From contig NZ_FPBO01000019.1 of assembly GCF_900116645.1 (NCBI RefSeq), positions 62,001 through 126,000 of the forward strand: DNA of 64,000 bases, read 5' to 3'. The translations under genes and the position numbers were made by a program. Below the pieces are notes generated by a model. It was not told the DNA's origin. It did not search any database and saw nothing but the letters and a program-made list of their open reading frames with translations. The first letter of the stretch is position 1. Every line of letters begins with the position of its first letter. This DNA is from Pseudoduganella namucuonensis (GTDB lineage: Bacteria; Pseudomonadota; Gammaproteobacteria; Burkholderiales; Burkholderiaceae_D). Positions 16,339-25,443 of the stretch are shown piece after piece.

Positions 16339-17442
16339 CTACATTCCAGATCCCCGGGTTTTCCCATCCAATACGTTGTTTGCCTGGCCGCCCGCGCTCA
16401 AGCGCCGCCTCCTGCCGACGTGCGCAATCACACCCAGCCCAGCCAGCAGCATCAGCCCCGCTCTCGGCTCCGGCACGGCGCTGATCGGATCGAGCAGCAC
16501 CGACCGGCAATAGCCGCCGCCGCAACCCGTGGCGACGATCTGGCCGCGATCGTTGATGTCCTCGCCGTAGCGCAAATCCAGGCCCAGCGCCGGGTCCACC
16601 AGCGTGTTGAGCTCGGTGGCCACGCCGCCCATGTACAGATAGGCGGTGGAATCGGACCACGTGGGCCCGCGCGCGTCGAACAGCGCGGCGCCATGGTTGT
16701 TGAGGGCGCGCGAGTACGTGTTGCCGGCCACGCCGACGCCGATGTCGGTGAGGACGCCGTCGTCGTACAGCTTGGCGCGGTAGCCTTCCCAGTCACTGCC
16801 CATGGTGCCCATGATCAGGCCGTTGTCATTGATGCCGTTCAGCGTGCCTCCGCCGATATTGCGCAGCAGGGTCAGTTCGCCGTTCTCGTAGATGAACGGG
16901 ACGTCGCCATCGCCCACCACGGTGCCTGCGTTGTTGACGGCATAGGCCGCGCCGCGGTCGTGCTCCAGCCCGGGGATGTGGCGCATCGCGCCGTCCTGGT
17001 AAATCGCGGGCCGGTAGTCGAGCGAGCCGACGATCATGCCGTGGTCGTTGATATCCTCGGCGATGCTGGGCGCGTCCCGAAAGGCAGGATTGTGGAGGTC
17101 GGTCATCACGCCTTTCTCGTATTTAAAGGCGTGCCAGTAATGGTTGGTGTCCGATCCGCCGACGATGACGCCGCCGCTGTTGATCGCATGGGGCGTGGCG
17201 GCGAAGCCGCCTGGCAGCGTCCCCATGATGTGCAGGCCCTGGTTGGTCTGCACGAAGGTGATCCGGCCGGACTGCCCGGCCACCGCGCCGGTCGGTCCGA
17301 TCGCCGCCGGATAGGTGTCCTGCAAGCGGTCGTCCGGCGGCGGGCCGATGAAGGTGACCCGGTAGGCCGGCGCGGCCTGCGCCAACGCGCCCAGCAGGCA
17401 GGACAACAGCAGGGGCAGCTTCACAAACAGTAGTCGTGGCAT
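16339..17442 (-). CDS. HAF-repeat PEP-CTERM sorted extracellular protein
   Basis: Exported protein of 367 residues. A signal peptide (LPLLLSCLLGALAQA) is followed by repeated beta-propeller-like HAF units (for example AINSGGVIVGGSDTNHYWHAF, then INDHGMIVGS and INDNGLIMGT). The C-terminus holds a PEP-CTERM signal: VPEP at residue 323, a hydrophobic helix and the RRRR cluster at 344-347. Exosortase would cut at PEP. A further 20 residues follow the arginine cluster, which is longer than usual and suggests that the original 3' end was changed by a rearrangement. AAGGA precedes the ATG. No exosortase gene is in the window. A degenerate copy lies at 15400-15830. Confidence 0.88.
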   Translation of the reverse strand: MPRLLFVKLPLLLSCLLGALAQAAPAYRVTFIGPPPDDRLQDTYPAAIGPTGAVAGQSGRITFVQTNQGLHIMGTLPGGFAATPHAINSGGVIVGGSDTNHYWHAFKYEKGVMTDLHNPAFRDAPSIAEDINDHGMIVGSLDYRPAIYQDGAMRHIPGLEHDRGAAYAVNNAGTVVGDGDVPFIYENGELTLLRNIGGGTLNGINDNGLIMGTMGSDWEGYRAKLYDDGVLTDIGVGVAGNTYSRALNNHGAALFDARGPTWSDSTAYLYMGGVATELNTLVDPALGLDLRYGEDINDRGQIVATGCGGGYCRSVLLDPISAVPEPRAGLMLLAGLGVIAHVGRRRRLSAGGQANNVLDGKTRGSGM

Positions 17443-17593
17443 GATTATTCCTTGGCGTGGGTGGCGGGAATATCATGCTAACGGGAATTGCAATCTTTAC
17501 AAAATTGCCTATTCGTATCATGCGCGGGTCGGCCAGGTCGATGGCGATCGAGACTGCGGGGATAGGCGTAGCGAACACCCTGTCCCCTTCAGC

Positions 17594-18670
17594 TCAGAAC
17601 ACCCACAACTTCTCCGCCGGCATATGCAGCCAATAGCTGCCCGCGTCCAGCCGGTGCTTCGCGTACGCCCGCAAGCTGGTCTCCCCGCGCTTGAACAGGC
17701 ACTCCCAGCGGTCCCCCAGGTACATGCAGGTCAGCAGCGGCAGCTCGATCGAATTGTCCATGCGCGACGCGCTGACCTTGATCTCCTCGACGCGTATCAG
17801 CGCCGTGTCCCCCGCGCCCTCCCCGCGCGCGGTGCCCCGCATCATCACGCCGTCGATCGTCAACTGCACCTGGTCGCCATCGCGGCCGATGATCCTGGCC
17901 GGCAGACGGTCGTTACTACCCATGAACTCCGCCGTGAACAGCGACTCCGGCGTCTCGTACATGCTTTGCGGCGTGCCTTGCTGCTCGATCTTGCCGTTGT
18001 TGAGCAGCAGAATGCGGTCCGAGATCGCCATCGCCTCGGACTGGTCGTGCGTCACCATCAGCGCCGACAGGCCCAGCCGCACGATCAGTTCGCGCAGGAA
18101 GGCGCGCGCCTCTTCGCGCAGCTTGGCGTCCAGGTTGGACAGCGGCTCGTCCAGCAGGATCACGGGCGGGTTGTACACCAGCGCGCGGGCGATCGCCACG
18201 CGCTGCTGCTGGCCGCCGGACAGTTGGTGCGGGTAGCGCGCGCCCAGGTGTCCCAGACCCAGTTGCGACAGCACCTCGTTGACCTTCTCTTCGATCTCCG
18301 CGGCGCCCAGCTTGCGCAGCTTGAGGCCATACGCCACGTTGTCGAACACGCTCTTGTGCGGCCACAGCGCGTAGGACTGGAACACCAGCCCGAGGTTGCG
18401 CTGCTCGGCCGGCAGCTCCAGGCCGGCGGCGCCGTCGTACACGCGGCGCTTGCCGATGTCGATGGTGCCGGCCTTCGGGCTTTCCAGCCCGGCCACGGCC
18501 CTTAGCAAGGTGGTCTTGCCGCTGCCGGAGGGTCCCAGCAGGGCCACCACCTCGCCTTTTTGCAGGTGCATGGACACGCCCTTCAGAATCGGGTTGGTGT
18601 GCGCGCCGCTGCCGTAGTCCAGGTGCAGTTCGTTGACGGATAGCTCGTTCATTGTCAGGTCTCGTTTCAT
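17594..18670 (-). CDS. ABC transporter ATPase, Fe3+/spermidine (FbpC/PotA) type
   Basis: ATP-binding subunit of 358 residues. Walker A is LLGPSGSGKTTLL, the Q-loop is VFQSYALWPH, the signature is LSGGQQQR, Walker B is VILLDEPLSNLD and the switch His is in VTHDQSEA. A C-terminal TOBE-like domain of about 110 residues follows. The ATG at 18670 and one at 18652 (MNELSVNEL) are both possible; neither has a strong ribosome site. It starts 10 bp after the permease stop, so they form one operon. No substrate-binding protein accompanies the pair in this window. Confidence 0.92.
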   Translation of the reverse strand: MKRDLTMNELSVNELHLDYGSGAHTNPILKGVSMHLQKGEVVALLGPSGSGKTTLLRAVAGLESPKAGTIDIGKRRVYDGAAGLELPAEQRNLGLVFQSYALWPHKSVFDNVAYGLKLRKLGAAEIEEKVNEVLSQLGLGHLGARYPHQLSGGQQQRVAIARALVYNPPVILLDEPLSNLDAKLREEARAFLRELIVRLGLSALMVTHDQSEAMAISDRILLLNNGKIEQQGTPQSMYETPESLFTAEFMGSNDRLPARIIGRDGDQVQLTIDGVMMRGTARGEGAGDTALIRVEEIKVSASRMDNSIELPLLTCMYLGDRWECLFKRGETSLRAYAKHRLDAGSYWLHMPAEKLWVF

Positions 18671-18680
18671 AATTTTTTAC

Positions 18681-20441
18681 TCAGTTGTGCAGCTTGACGC
18701 CAAAGCGCAGGGCCAGGCCCAGGCCCACGGCCACCAGCGTGATGTTGATGAAGGACAGCGCGGCCACCAGCTCGGTGGCGCCGCCGGCCCACAGCGACAC
18801 CAGCAGCGCGCCTATCACCTCGGTGCCCGGCGACAGCAGGTAGACGCCGGTGGAGTATTCGCGTTCGAAGATCAGGAACACCATCAGCCAGGCGCCCAGC
18901 AGGCCGAATTTGATCAGGGGCAGCGTGACGTCGCGCGTCACCTGGCCGCGGCTGGCGCCAACCGCGCGCGCCGCCTCCTCCAGCTCAGGCCCCACCTGCA
19001 GCAGCGCGGTGGAGATCAGGCGCATGCCGTAGGCCAGCCACACCACCGAGTAGGCCAGCCACAGGGCGAAGATGGTGGAGCGCACTTCGCGCAGCACCGG
19101 GATCACGTTGGCGCTGAGCCAGGCCGCGGCGCCGTTGTCGGTGGCCTTCAGCATGCCGTCCAGCCAGGACGGCACGAACAGGAACACCCACAGGAAGGCC
19201 AGGCCCGCCAGCAGGCCGGGAATGGCGCGCGGCACCAGCACGCTGTAGTCGAGCAGGCGGGTGATGCCGTCCGGCTTGCGGTGCATGGCCAGCGCCACGC
19301 CGCTGTAGCACACCACCGCCAGCGCGCCGCCCACCACGCCGATCAGCACCGTGTTGACGATGCCGCGCACCACCGAGGGCTGGTCCAGGATGTCGCGGAA
19401 GTGCTGCAAGGTGAGCACGTCGGCCAGCCGCACGCCCTCGCCCCAGTACTGCACGAAGGAGCGCAGCACGATGCCCGACAGCGGCAGCACGATGGTGAAG
19501 ACCAGCCAGCCGGCCAGCATGGCGAACGCCAGCCACTTCCAGCGGCCCAGGGGCAGCGGGTTCTGGCGCGCGCCCTTGCCCTTGATGGACACGTATTTGT
19601 TGGCCGATTTGAGCAGCTTGCGCTGCAACATCACCAGCGGCATGGTGATCAGCACCAGGCACACGGCCACCGCCGCCATCAGGTGGTAGGACGGGGTGCC
19701 CAGCTTGTTGGTCAGCTTGTACAGGTAGGTGGCGGGCACCATGTGGCCCTCGGGGTCGCCCAGCACCAACACCAGCCCGAACACCTCGAAGCCGAGGAAG
19801 AACACCAGCACGCCGGCGTAGGCCAGCGCGGGCATGATCATCGGCAGGGACACGTCCACCATCACCCGCAGCGGCGAGGCGCCCGTCACGCGGGCCGCCT
19901 CCTCCACGTCGGAACCCAGGCTTTTCAGCGCGGACGAGGCGTACAGATACACGTGCGGCACGTGCGTGAGGCCGGCGATGATGACGATGCTGGTGAACGA
20001 GTAGATATTCCACGGCACGAAGCCGAGCAGCTGGTTGGCCCAGGTTGAGTAGAAGCCCACCGGCCCCATCGCCACCACGTAGCCGAAGCCCAGCACCATG
20101 GGCGAGACGAAGATTGGCACCAGCAGCATGGGCGCGATCCAGCTCCGGCCCGGCAGGTCTGTGCGGATCATGACGAAGGCCAGCGCGCCGCCCAGCGGCA
20201 CGGCGATCAGCGTCAGCCCGGCCGCCAGTATCAGGCCGTTGCGGAAGGCCTGCGAGAAATCGGGGTCGTCGAAGATGAAGCGGTAGGAGTCGAAGCCCAT
20301 GGTCTTCATCGGCATGAAGAAGGGCGCGGACAGGAAGCTCTGATAGAAGATCAGGAACAGCGGCAGGAAGACCGCCACGGCGGTCAGCGTAACGACCGCG
20401 CCGCGCGGCCAGTTCAAATGGCGTAGAGAAGACGAGTACAT
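18681..20441 (-). CDS. ABC transporter permease with two fused membrane modules (FbpB type)
   Basis: Inner-membrane permease of 586 residues with about 12 transmembrane helices. It contains two ATPase-contact loops, EEAARVTGASPLRVMVDVSLP and EEAARAVGASRGQVTRDVTLP, one in each half. Fused double permeases of this length are typical of Fe3+ (FbpB/SfuB) and some phosphonate or polyamine importers. AAGGAAAAACC precedes the ATG. It is followed by its ATPase and lies opposite a siderophore-type TonB receptor, which favours iron or an iron chelate, or the compound imported by that receptor. The expected periplasmic binding protein is missing from the operon. Confidence 0.92.
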   Translation of the reverse strand: MYSSSLRHLNWPRGAVVTLTAVAVFLPLFLIFYQSFLSAPFFMPMKTMGFDSYRFIFDDPDFSQAFRNGLILAAGLTLIAVPLGGALAFVMIRTDLPGRSWIAPMLLVPIFVSPMVLGFGYVVAMGPVGFYSTWANQLLGFVPWNIYSFTSIVIIAGLTHVPHVYLYASSALKSLGSDVEEAARVTGASPLRVMVDVSLPMIMPALAYAGVLVFFLGFEVFGLVLVLGDPEGHMVPATYLYKLTNKLGTPSYHLMAAVAVCLVLITMPLVMLQRKLLKSANKYVSIKGKGARQNPLPLGRWKWLAFAMLAGWLVFTIVLPLSGIVLRSFVQYWGEGVRLADVLTLQHFRDILDQPSVVRGIVNTVLIGVVGGALAVVCYSGVALAMHRKPDGITRLLDYSVLVPRAIPGLLAGLAFLWVFLFVPSWLDGMLKATDNGAAAWLSANVIPVLREVRSTIFALWLAYSVVWLAYGMRLISTALLQVGPELEEAARAVGASRGQVTRDVTLPLIKFGLLGAWLMVFLIFEREYSTGVYLLSPGTEVIGALLVSLWAGGATELVAALSFINITLVAVGLGLALRFGVKLHN

Positions 20442-20470
20442 GGTTTTTCCTTATGACATGTCGGCCATTT

Positions 20471-20494
20471 TGTACTCTTTGATTTAAAAGTGCA
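20471..20494. promoter_or_regulatory. Weaker match to the 24-bp GntR-type palindrome, copy 4
   Basis: Arms TGTACTCTT and AAAAGTGCA (second arm reversed TGCACTTTT, 7 of 9 paired) around 6 bp, 30 bp upstream of the ABC permease start. The length and the outer TG-A pattern match the other copies but the inner bases differ, so this could be coincidence. Confidence 0.3.
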
Positions 20495-20593
20495 AGATCA
20501 AAATCAATCCAAACTGGCGCCACAGCCCCACTCACACTGGGCAATATGCACAATACCGGGGGCAGATGGCGAAACGCAACACGCGTCCTAAAA

Positions 20594-20606
20594 ACAATAA
20601 TATTGT
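20594..20606. promoter_or_regulatory. Short palindrome upstream of the TonB receptor
   Basis: ACAAT-N3-ATTGT lies in the A/T-rich stretch 100 bp before the receptor start. It may be an operator or part of the promoter. It does not resemble a Fur box. Confidence 0.3.
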
Positions 20607-20706
20607 ATTTGACAAAGCAAAAAAACATAACTATTCTTCACTTCATTGCAGGAGAAAGAGCGAATTTAAAAGGCTTCACAACATTCATTCACAGGGGATT
20701 TGCAAC

Positions 20707-22854
20707 ATGAACAAGCAACTGAAGAAAACCACGCTGTCGCTCAGTATCGGTCTGGCCCTGGCCGGCATGGCGGGCGCGTACGCCGACGAGCCCGCGGCCG
20801 CCGCCGCTCCCGCCGAGGCGGCACAGCCGGCGGAAGGCGCGACCGGCGACAAGCCGGTTCTGCAGATCGTCACCGTCAACGCCGAGAAGGAAAAAGGCTT
20901 CAAGTCCAAGTACGTGCAGGTGGGCGCCTTCCGCGACCAGTTGCTGCTCGACGCCCCGTTCACCGTCAACATCATCCCGCGCGCCGTGCTGGAGGCGCAG
21001 GACGCGCAGGGCATCTTCGACGCGCTGAAAAACTCGGCCGGCGTGGCCCGTTCGCAGACCAGCGGCACCATGAACGATTCGCTGGCGATCCGCGGCATCT
21101 CGGTCGAGGCGCGCACCAACTACCGCCTGAACGGCTCCCTGCCGGTGATCAACCTGATCGACCTGCCGATGGAGAACAAGGAACGGGTGGAGGCGCTCAA
21201 GGGTTCGTCGGCCTTGTACTACGGCTTCTCCTCCCCGGCCGGCATCGTCAACCTGGTGACCAAGCGCGCCACCACCGCGCCGGTGACCAGCGTGGCAGTG
21301 AATGGCAATGAATACGGCCAGCTGGTGGGCGCGGTCGACATCGGCCGCAAGTTCGGCGCGGACGGCCAGTTCGGCATCCGCGTCAACGCCGCCGGCGGCC
21401 AACTGCGCAACGCCACCAAGGGCGCCAAGGCCGACCGCACGTTCGGCGCGGTGGCCCTGGATTGGCGCGTGAACGAGGACCTGACCTTCCGCTTCGACGC
21501 CGAGGATATCCGCAAGGACGCGATCGAGAACGGCGGCATCGGCCTGCTGCCGGCCGTGAACAACACGATCGCCCTGCCCCCGATCCAGGACCAGCGCAAG
21601 CTGATCTCCGGCCCGTGGGCGCATTACGACGCCAAGGCGCAGAACTTCCTGCTGCGCACGGACTACACCATCAACGATTCCTGGGCCGCCACCTTCGAAC
21701 TGGGCCGCGCCGAGACGCAGCGCATGCGCCGCAGCTTCGGCCAGATGCAGAACTACAATATCGCCACCGGCGAAGGCAATCTGCGCGTGCAATTCGTGCG
21801 CGGCCAGGTCTACGTGAACGAGAACGCGCGCCTGGAACTGACCGGCCGCGTGGACCTGCTGGTCGACCACGAGCTGACCGTCGGCGTGATGCAGAACAAG
21901 CGCGACCAGAACGCACCCAGCGTGACCACCGCCTTCCTGCGCCAGAACATGTACAACCCGCGCGAACTGACGCCGCCCGTGCTGCCGGACACCGTCACCT
22001 TCAACCCGCAGGCGGTGAAGGACCAGGGCATCTACTTCTTCGACAAGATGCGCCTCACGCCAACCTGGTCGCTGCTGGTGGGCGCGCGCAACAGCGATTA
22101 CACCAACAAGACCGTGAACGCCGTCTACCAGGTGAAGAAGACCTCGCCGTCGGCCGGCGTGGTGTGGAAGGTGCGTCCCGACACATCGATCTACGCCACC
22201 TACCTGGAAGGCGTGGAGGAAACCGGCATCGCGCCGGCCGCCACCGTCAACGCCTTCGAGGCGCTGCCGCCCGCCGTCAGCAAGACCAAGGAACTGGGCG
22301 TGCGCACCGAGGGCTGGGCCGGCATCACCGCGTCGGCCGCCTACTTCCAGATCGACCGCGCCTCGGCCTACACCAACGCCGCCAACCGCTTCGTGCTGGA
22401 TGGCCGCGCGCACTACTCCGGCCTGGAGTTCTCGCTGAACGGCGCCATCACGCCCGAGGTGCAGGCCTATGTTTCCGGCATGTTCCTGGACGCCGAGCAG
22501 CGCAACGCGGTCAACCCGCAACTGATCGGCAAGATCCCGGAGAACACCGCGAAGGCCACCGGCAGCGTGTTCCTCGAATACAAACCGGCCTACCTGGCGG
22601 GCTTCAGCGTGAACGCCGGCGCGTACTACACCGGCAAGCGCGCGGTCAACAACGAGAACCAGGCCTTCATCCCGGGCTACACCATCTTCACCGCCGGCCT
22701 GCGCTACGCCACGAAGCTGGGCGGCTATCCGGCCAGCGTCCAGGTCAACGTGGAAAACCTGGGGAACAAGAACTACTGGTCCGCCACCGGAGGCGCGCTG
22801 CTGGCCTCCGGCATGCCGCGCACCGTGAAGTTCTCGGCCAAGATGGACTTCTGA
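20707..22854 (+). CDS. TonB-dependent siderophore-type outer-membrane receptor
   Basis: Outer-membrane active transporter of 715 residues. A signal peptide (about 1-23) is followed by the plug domain (from FRDQLLLDAPFTVNIIPRA through SALYYGFSSPAGIVNLVTK, the siderophore-receptor plug pattern) and a beta-barrel ending in the terminal aromatic residue of VKFSAKMDF. AGGGGATTTGC lies before the ATG at 20707; the frame is open further upstream but without signal-peptide sense. It is divergent from the FbpB/FbpC-type transporter and leads an operon with an outer-membrane protein, aldehyde dehydrogenase, cupin and dehydrogenase. Despite the family name it may import a carbon source; no Fur box is apparent. 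Confidence 0.92.
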   Translation: MNKQLKKTTLSLSIGLALAGMAGAYADEPAAAAAPAEAAQPAEGATGDKPVLQIVTVNAEKEKGFKSKYVQVGAFRDQLLLDAPFTVNIIPRAVLEAQDAQGIFDALKNSAGVARSQTSGTMNDSLAIRGISVEARTNYRLNGSLPVINLIDLPMENKERVEALKGSSALYYGFSSPAGIVNLVTKRATTAPVTSVAVNGNEYGQLVGAVDIGRKFGADGQFGIRVNAAGGQLRNATKGAKADRTFGAVALDWRVNEDLTFRFDAEDIRKDAIENGGIGLLPAVNNTIALPPIQDQRKLISGPWAHYDAKAQNFLLRTDYTINDSWAATFELGRAETQRMRRSFGQMQNYNIATGEGNLRVQFVRGQVYVNENARLELTGRVDLLVDHELTVGVMQNKRDQNAPSVTTAFLRQNMYNPRELTPPVLPDTVTFNPQAVKDQGIYFFDKMRLTPTWSLLVGARNSDYTNKTVNAVYQVKKTSPSAGVVWKVRPDTSIYATYLEGVEETGIAPAATVNAFEALPPAVSKTKELGVRTEGWAGITASAAYFQIDRASAYTNAANRFVLDGRAHYSGLEFSLNGAITPEVQAYVSGMFLDAEQRNAVNPQLIGKIPENTAKATGSVFLEYKPAYLAGFSVNAGAYYTGKRAVNNENQAFIPGYTIFTAGLRYATKLGGYPASVQVNVENLGNKNYWSATGGALLASGMPRTVKFSAKMDF

Positions 22855-22877
22855 TCGAGACGGGCACGCCGCCGAAC

Positions 22878-23624
22878 ATGAAAGCACGTGTTTTGAACAT
22901 CGGCGGCGCCGGCGCCCTGGCGCTCGCGGTGGCGCTCGGGCTGGCCTCCGCATCCACCCGGGCGATGGCGGCGGAGCCCGCGGTCCCGGAACCGCTCTGG
23001 GAAATCAACCTGGACACGACCTACGCCCGCAGCGGCGACGGCCACGCCGTCGAGGCGCCGGCGGCGGAAGTGTTCCACCGCGTGGGCCCCCGCCTGGAAC
23101 TGACCGCCAGCACCGCCTGGACGGTGTCGCGGCCGCGCGGGGGCGCCAGGCAGTCCGGCCCCGCCAGCGGTGTGCTGGGCTTCAAATGGCTGCTGGCGGA
23201 CGACGGCCGGGACGCCACCGTCGTGCTCTGGCCGCAGCTGGAACGGCGGCTGAACAACGCGTCCGTGCGGCGCGGCCTGGCCTCGCCCAACCGCGTGCTG
23301 GCCCTGCCGCTGGAGGCGAAGTTCACCGTCGGCGCGGTTGCCGTCGAACTCTACGGCGGCCCCTCCTTCATCGAGAACGAGGACGACCAGTGGAACCTGC
23401 GGGTGAAACTGGCCCGCGCCTGCCTGCCGCGCGCCGACTGCACGCTGGAACTGGAGCGCAACCACACGCCCGGCGTCACCGGCCAGACGCTGATGCTGGC
23501 CGGCGCCGAGTGGCGCCTGAACGAGGTCCTGGCGCTGAAGACCGCCGCGGGACGCGGCTTCGGCGCCGCCACCGGCGAACGTGTGGGCTTCGCCCTGCTG
23601 CTGGGAATAAAAGCTATTTACTGA
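22878..23624 (+). CDS. Exported protein of unknown function, probably outer-membrane
   Basis: Protein of 248 residues with a signal peptide (GGAGALALAVALGLASAS, cleaved near AMAAEPA). The remainder alternates polar and hydrophobic residues (LEINLDTTYARS-like start, KFTVGAVAVELYGGPSF, LMLAGAEWRLNEVLALK, FALLLGIKAIY end), which suggests an outer-membrane beta-barrel or a periplasmic beta protein. It contains one pair of Cys (ARACLPRADCTLELE). I do not recognise a family. It starts 23 bp after the receptor stop and precedes the aldehyde dehydrogenase, so it is probably co-transcribed and may assist uptake. Confidence 0.75.
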   Translation: MKARVLNIGGAGALALAVALGLASASTRAMAAEPAVPEPLWEINLDTTYARSGDGHAVEAPAAEVFHRVGPRLELTASTAWTVSRPRGGARQSGPASGVLGFKWLLADDGRDATVVLWPQLERRLNNASVRRGLASPNRVLALPLEAKFTVGAVAVELYGGPSFIENEDDQWNLRVKLARACLPRADCTLELERNHTPGVTGQTLMLAGAEWRLNEVLALKTAAGRGFGAATGERVGFALLLGIKAIY

Positions 23625-23632
23625 GGAATGCA

Positions 23633-25003
23633 ATGTACGAATCAATCAACCCCGCGAACGGCAGCGCGATCCAGCGCTTCGACGACGACACCCCGTTCCA
23701 GGTCAATCAGAAACTGGCGCAGGCCGTGCACGCGCAGCGTGACTGGAGGCAGGTGCCCGTCGCCGGCCGCGCCAGGCTGCTGACGGCGGTCGCCGCGCAG
23801 CTACGCAAGGAACAGCGGCGCTACGCCGCCCTCATCACGCTGGAGATGGGCAAGCCCATCGTCGAGGCCGAGGCGGAAATCGAAAAATGCGCGTGGACCT
23901 GCGACTTCTACGCGGCCCAGGCGGAGCACTACCTGGCCGACGAGACGGTGGCCAGCACCGCCACCCACAGCGCGGTGGTGTTCGATCCGCTGGGACTGGT
24001 GCTGGCGGTGATGCCGTGGAACTACCCCTTCTGGCAGTTCATCCGCTTCGCCGCGCCCGCGCTGGCGGCCGGCAACGCGGCGGTGCTCAAGCACGCCAGC
24101 AACGTCCCTCAGTGCGCGCTGGCCCTGGAGGAACTGTTCCGCGCCGCCGGCGCCCCGGAAGGCCTGTGCACCACGCTGCTGGTGCCCTCCTACGGCGTGC
24201 AGGGCCTGATCGAGGACGCGCGCATCGCCGCCGTCACGCTCACCGGTTCCACCGAAGTGGGCAAGCTGGTGGCGGCCCAGGCGGGCGCGCAGATGAAGAA
24301 ACAGGTGCTGGAACTGGGCGGTTCGGACCCCTTCATCGTGCTGGCCGACGCCGACATCGAGGCCGCAGCGCAAACCGCCGTCCACGCCCGCTTCGGCAAC
24401 ACGGGCCAGAGCTGCATCTCGTCCAAGCGCTTCATCGTGGTGGACGAGGTGGCGGACCGCTTCGTGGCCGCCTTCAGCGCGCTGGCGTCCGGCCTCAAGG
24501 TGGGCGACCCGATGGAGCGCGACACGCAGATCGGCCCCATGGCCCGCGCCAGCCTGCGCGCCACGCTGCACAGCCAGGTCGAACGCACGCTGGAGGCCGG
24601 CGCCACGCTGGTGCTGGGCGGGCGCAAGATCGACGGCCCGGGCTACTTCTACGCCCCCACCATCCTGGACCACGTGACCGACCAGATGGCCGCCGGCACC
24701 GAGGAGACCTTCGGCCCGCTGGCCGCCGTGATGCGCGTGGCCGACACCGAAGCCGCCATCCGCCTGGCCAACGCCACCGAATTCGGCCTGGGCGCCACGC
24801 TGTGGACGCGCGACCTGGAACTGGCGGCCAAACTGGCGCGCCGCATCGAGGCCGGCGCCGTGTTCATCAACGGCCAGGTGGCCTCGGACGCCCGCCTGCC
24901 ATTCGGCGGCGTCAAGCAGTCCGGCTATGGACGCGAGCTGGGGGTCTACGGCATCCGCGAATTCGTCAACATCAAAACCGTCTGGACCGGCCCGCGCCGC
25001 TAG
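23633..25003 (+). CDS. NAD(P)-dependent aldehyde dehydrogenase (succinate-semialdehyde dehydrogenase-like)
   Basis: Cytoplasmic dehydrogenase of 456 residues. Conserved elements are MPWNYPFWQFIRFAAPAL (cofactor region), FTGSTEVG-like LTGSTEVGK, the general base in LELGGSDPFIV (Glu about 227) and the catalytic Cys261 in NTGQSCISSKRF. The length and the short N-terminus match the GabD/Sad branch that oxidises succinate semialdehyde and related aldehydes. GAGGA precedes the ATG 8 bp after the previous stop. Next to a cupin and a hydroxyacid dehydrogenase, it probably oxidises an aldehyde intermediate to a central acid. Confidence 0.93.
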   Translation: MYESINPANGSAIQRFDDDTPFQVNQKLAQAVHAQRDWRQVPVAGRARLLTAVAAQLRKEQRRYAALITLEMGKPIVEAEAEIEKCAWTCDFYAAQAEHYLADETVASTATHSAVVFDPLGLVLAVMPWNYPFWQFIRFAAPALAAGNAAVLKHASNVPQCALALEELFRAAGAPEGLCTTLLVPSYGVQGLIEDARIAAVTLTGSTEVGKLVAAQAGAQMKKQVLELGGSDPFIVLADADIEAAAQTAVHARFGNTGQSCISSKRFIVVDEVADRFVAAFSALASGLKVGDPMERDTQIGPMARASLRATLHSQVERTLEAGATLVLGGRKIDGPGYFYAPTILDHVTDQMAAGTEETFGPLAAVMRVADTEAAIRLANATEFGLGATLWTRDLELAAKLARRIEAGAVFINGQVASDARLPFGGVKQSGYGRELGVYGIREFVNIKTVWTGPRR

Positions 25004-25013
25004 GAAACAGCAT

Positions 25014-25433
25014 ATGCATCGATTCGAACAATCCGGCGCGGCCCTGCTGCGCCCCGCCGAACTGCCCGCCTACGAACGCGGCGGCGGCGCGCGCACCACA
25101 CCGCTGGTGACGCGCGAGGTGGGCTCGGCCAGTTTCATCACCGGCATCACCTCCTTCGACCCCGGCGCCGCCATCCCCTTCCACCGCCACAACTGCCAGG
25201 AAAGCGTGATGCTGCTGGAGGGCGAGGCCATCCTCGACATCGACGGCGAGGAGCACCCGCTGGCTGCGCACGACACCACCTTCATCCCGCCCAACGTGCC
25301 GCACCGCTTCCGCAACGCGTCCGCCACGCTGCCGATGAAGATCCTGTGGATCTATGAATCGCTGGCGGCCACCCGCACGCTGGAAGACGGCGGCGACACC
25401 CGGCCGGTGGCACTTGAACACTCCCCTAGCTAA
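25014..25433 (+). CDS. Single-domain cupin protein
   Basis: Small cupin of 139 residues. Motif 1 is seen in the segment from FDPGAAIPFHRHNCQESVM to EGEA (two His and a Glu, candidate metal ligands); motif 2 is PPNVPHRFRNAS with the last His. There is no other domain. AGGA precedes the ATG, which begins 10 bp after the aldehyde dehydrogenase. Such cupins act as isomerases, dioxygenases or sensors; here a metal-dependent step in the same catabolic route is likely but the reaction is unknown. Confidence 0.88.
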   Translation: MHRFEQSGAALLRPAELPAYERGGGARTTPLVTREVGSASFITGITSFDPGAAIPFHRHNCQESVMLLEGEAILDIDGEEHPLAAHDTTFIPPNVPHRFRNASATLPMKILWIYESLAATRTLEDGGDTRPVALEHSPS

Positions 25434-25443
25434 GGAACACATC

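Noticed and set aside
14521..17594. A mobile element carrying the debris zone
   Set aside because: No transposase, integrase, terminal repeats or target duplication could be seen; only low GC, gene remains and orphan antitoxins.
20604..20627. A fifth copy of the 24-bp GntR-type palindrome before the TonB receptor
   Set aside because: TGTATTTGA-N6-AAAAAAACA has poor arm symmetry and falls in a poly-A-rich stretch, so a chance match is likely.
20442..20706. A Fur box in front of the siderophore-type receptor
   Set aside because: No stretch resembling the GATAAT-type 19-bp consensus was found; only an ACAAT-N3-ATTGT palindrome and A/T-rich DNA are present.
20689..22953. 754-residue - strand frame opposite the TonB receptor
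   Set aside because: The receptor has signal peptide, plug and barrel; the antisense product has no recognisable features.
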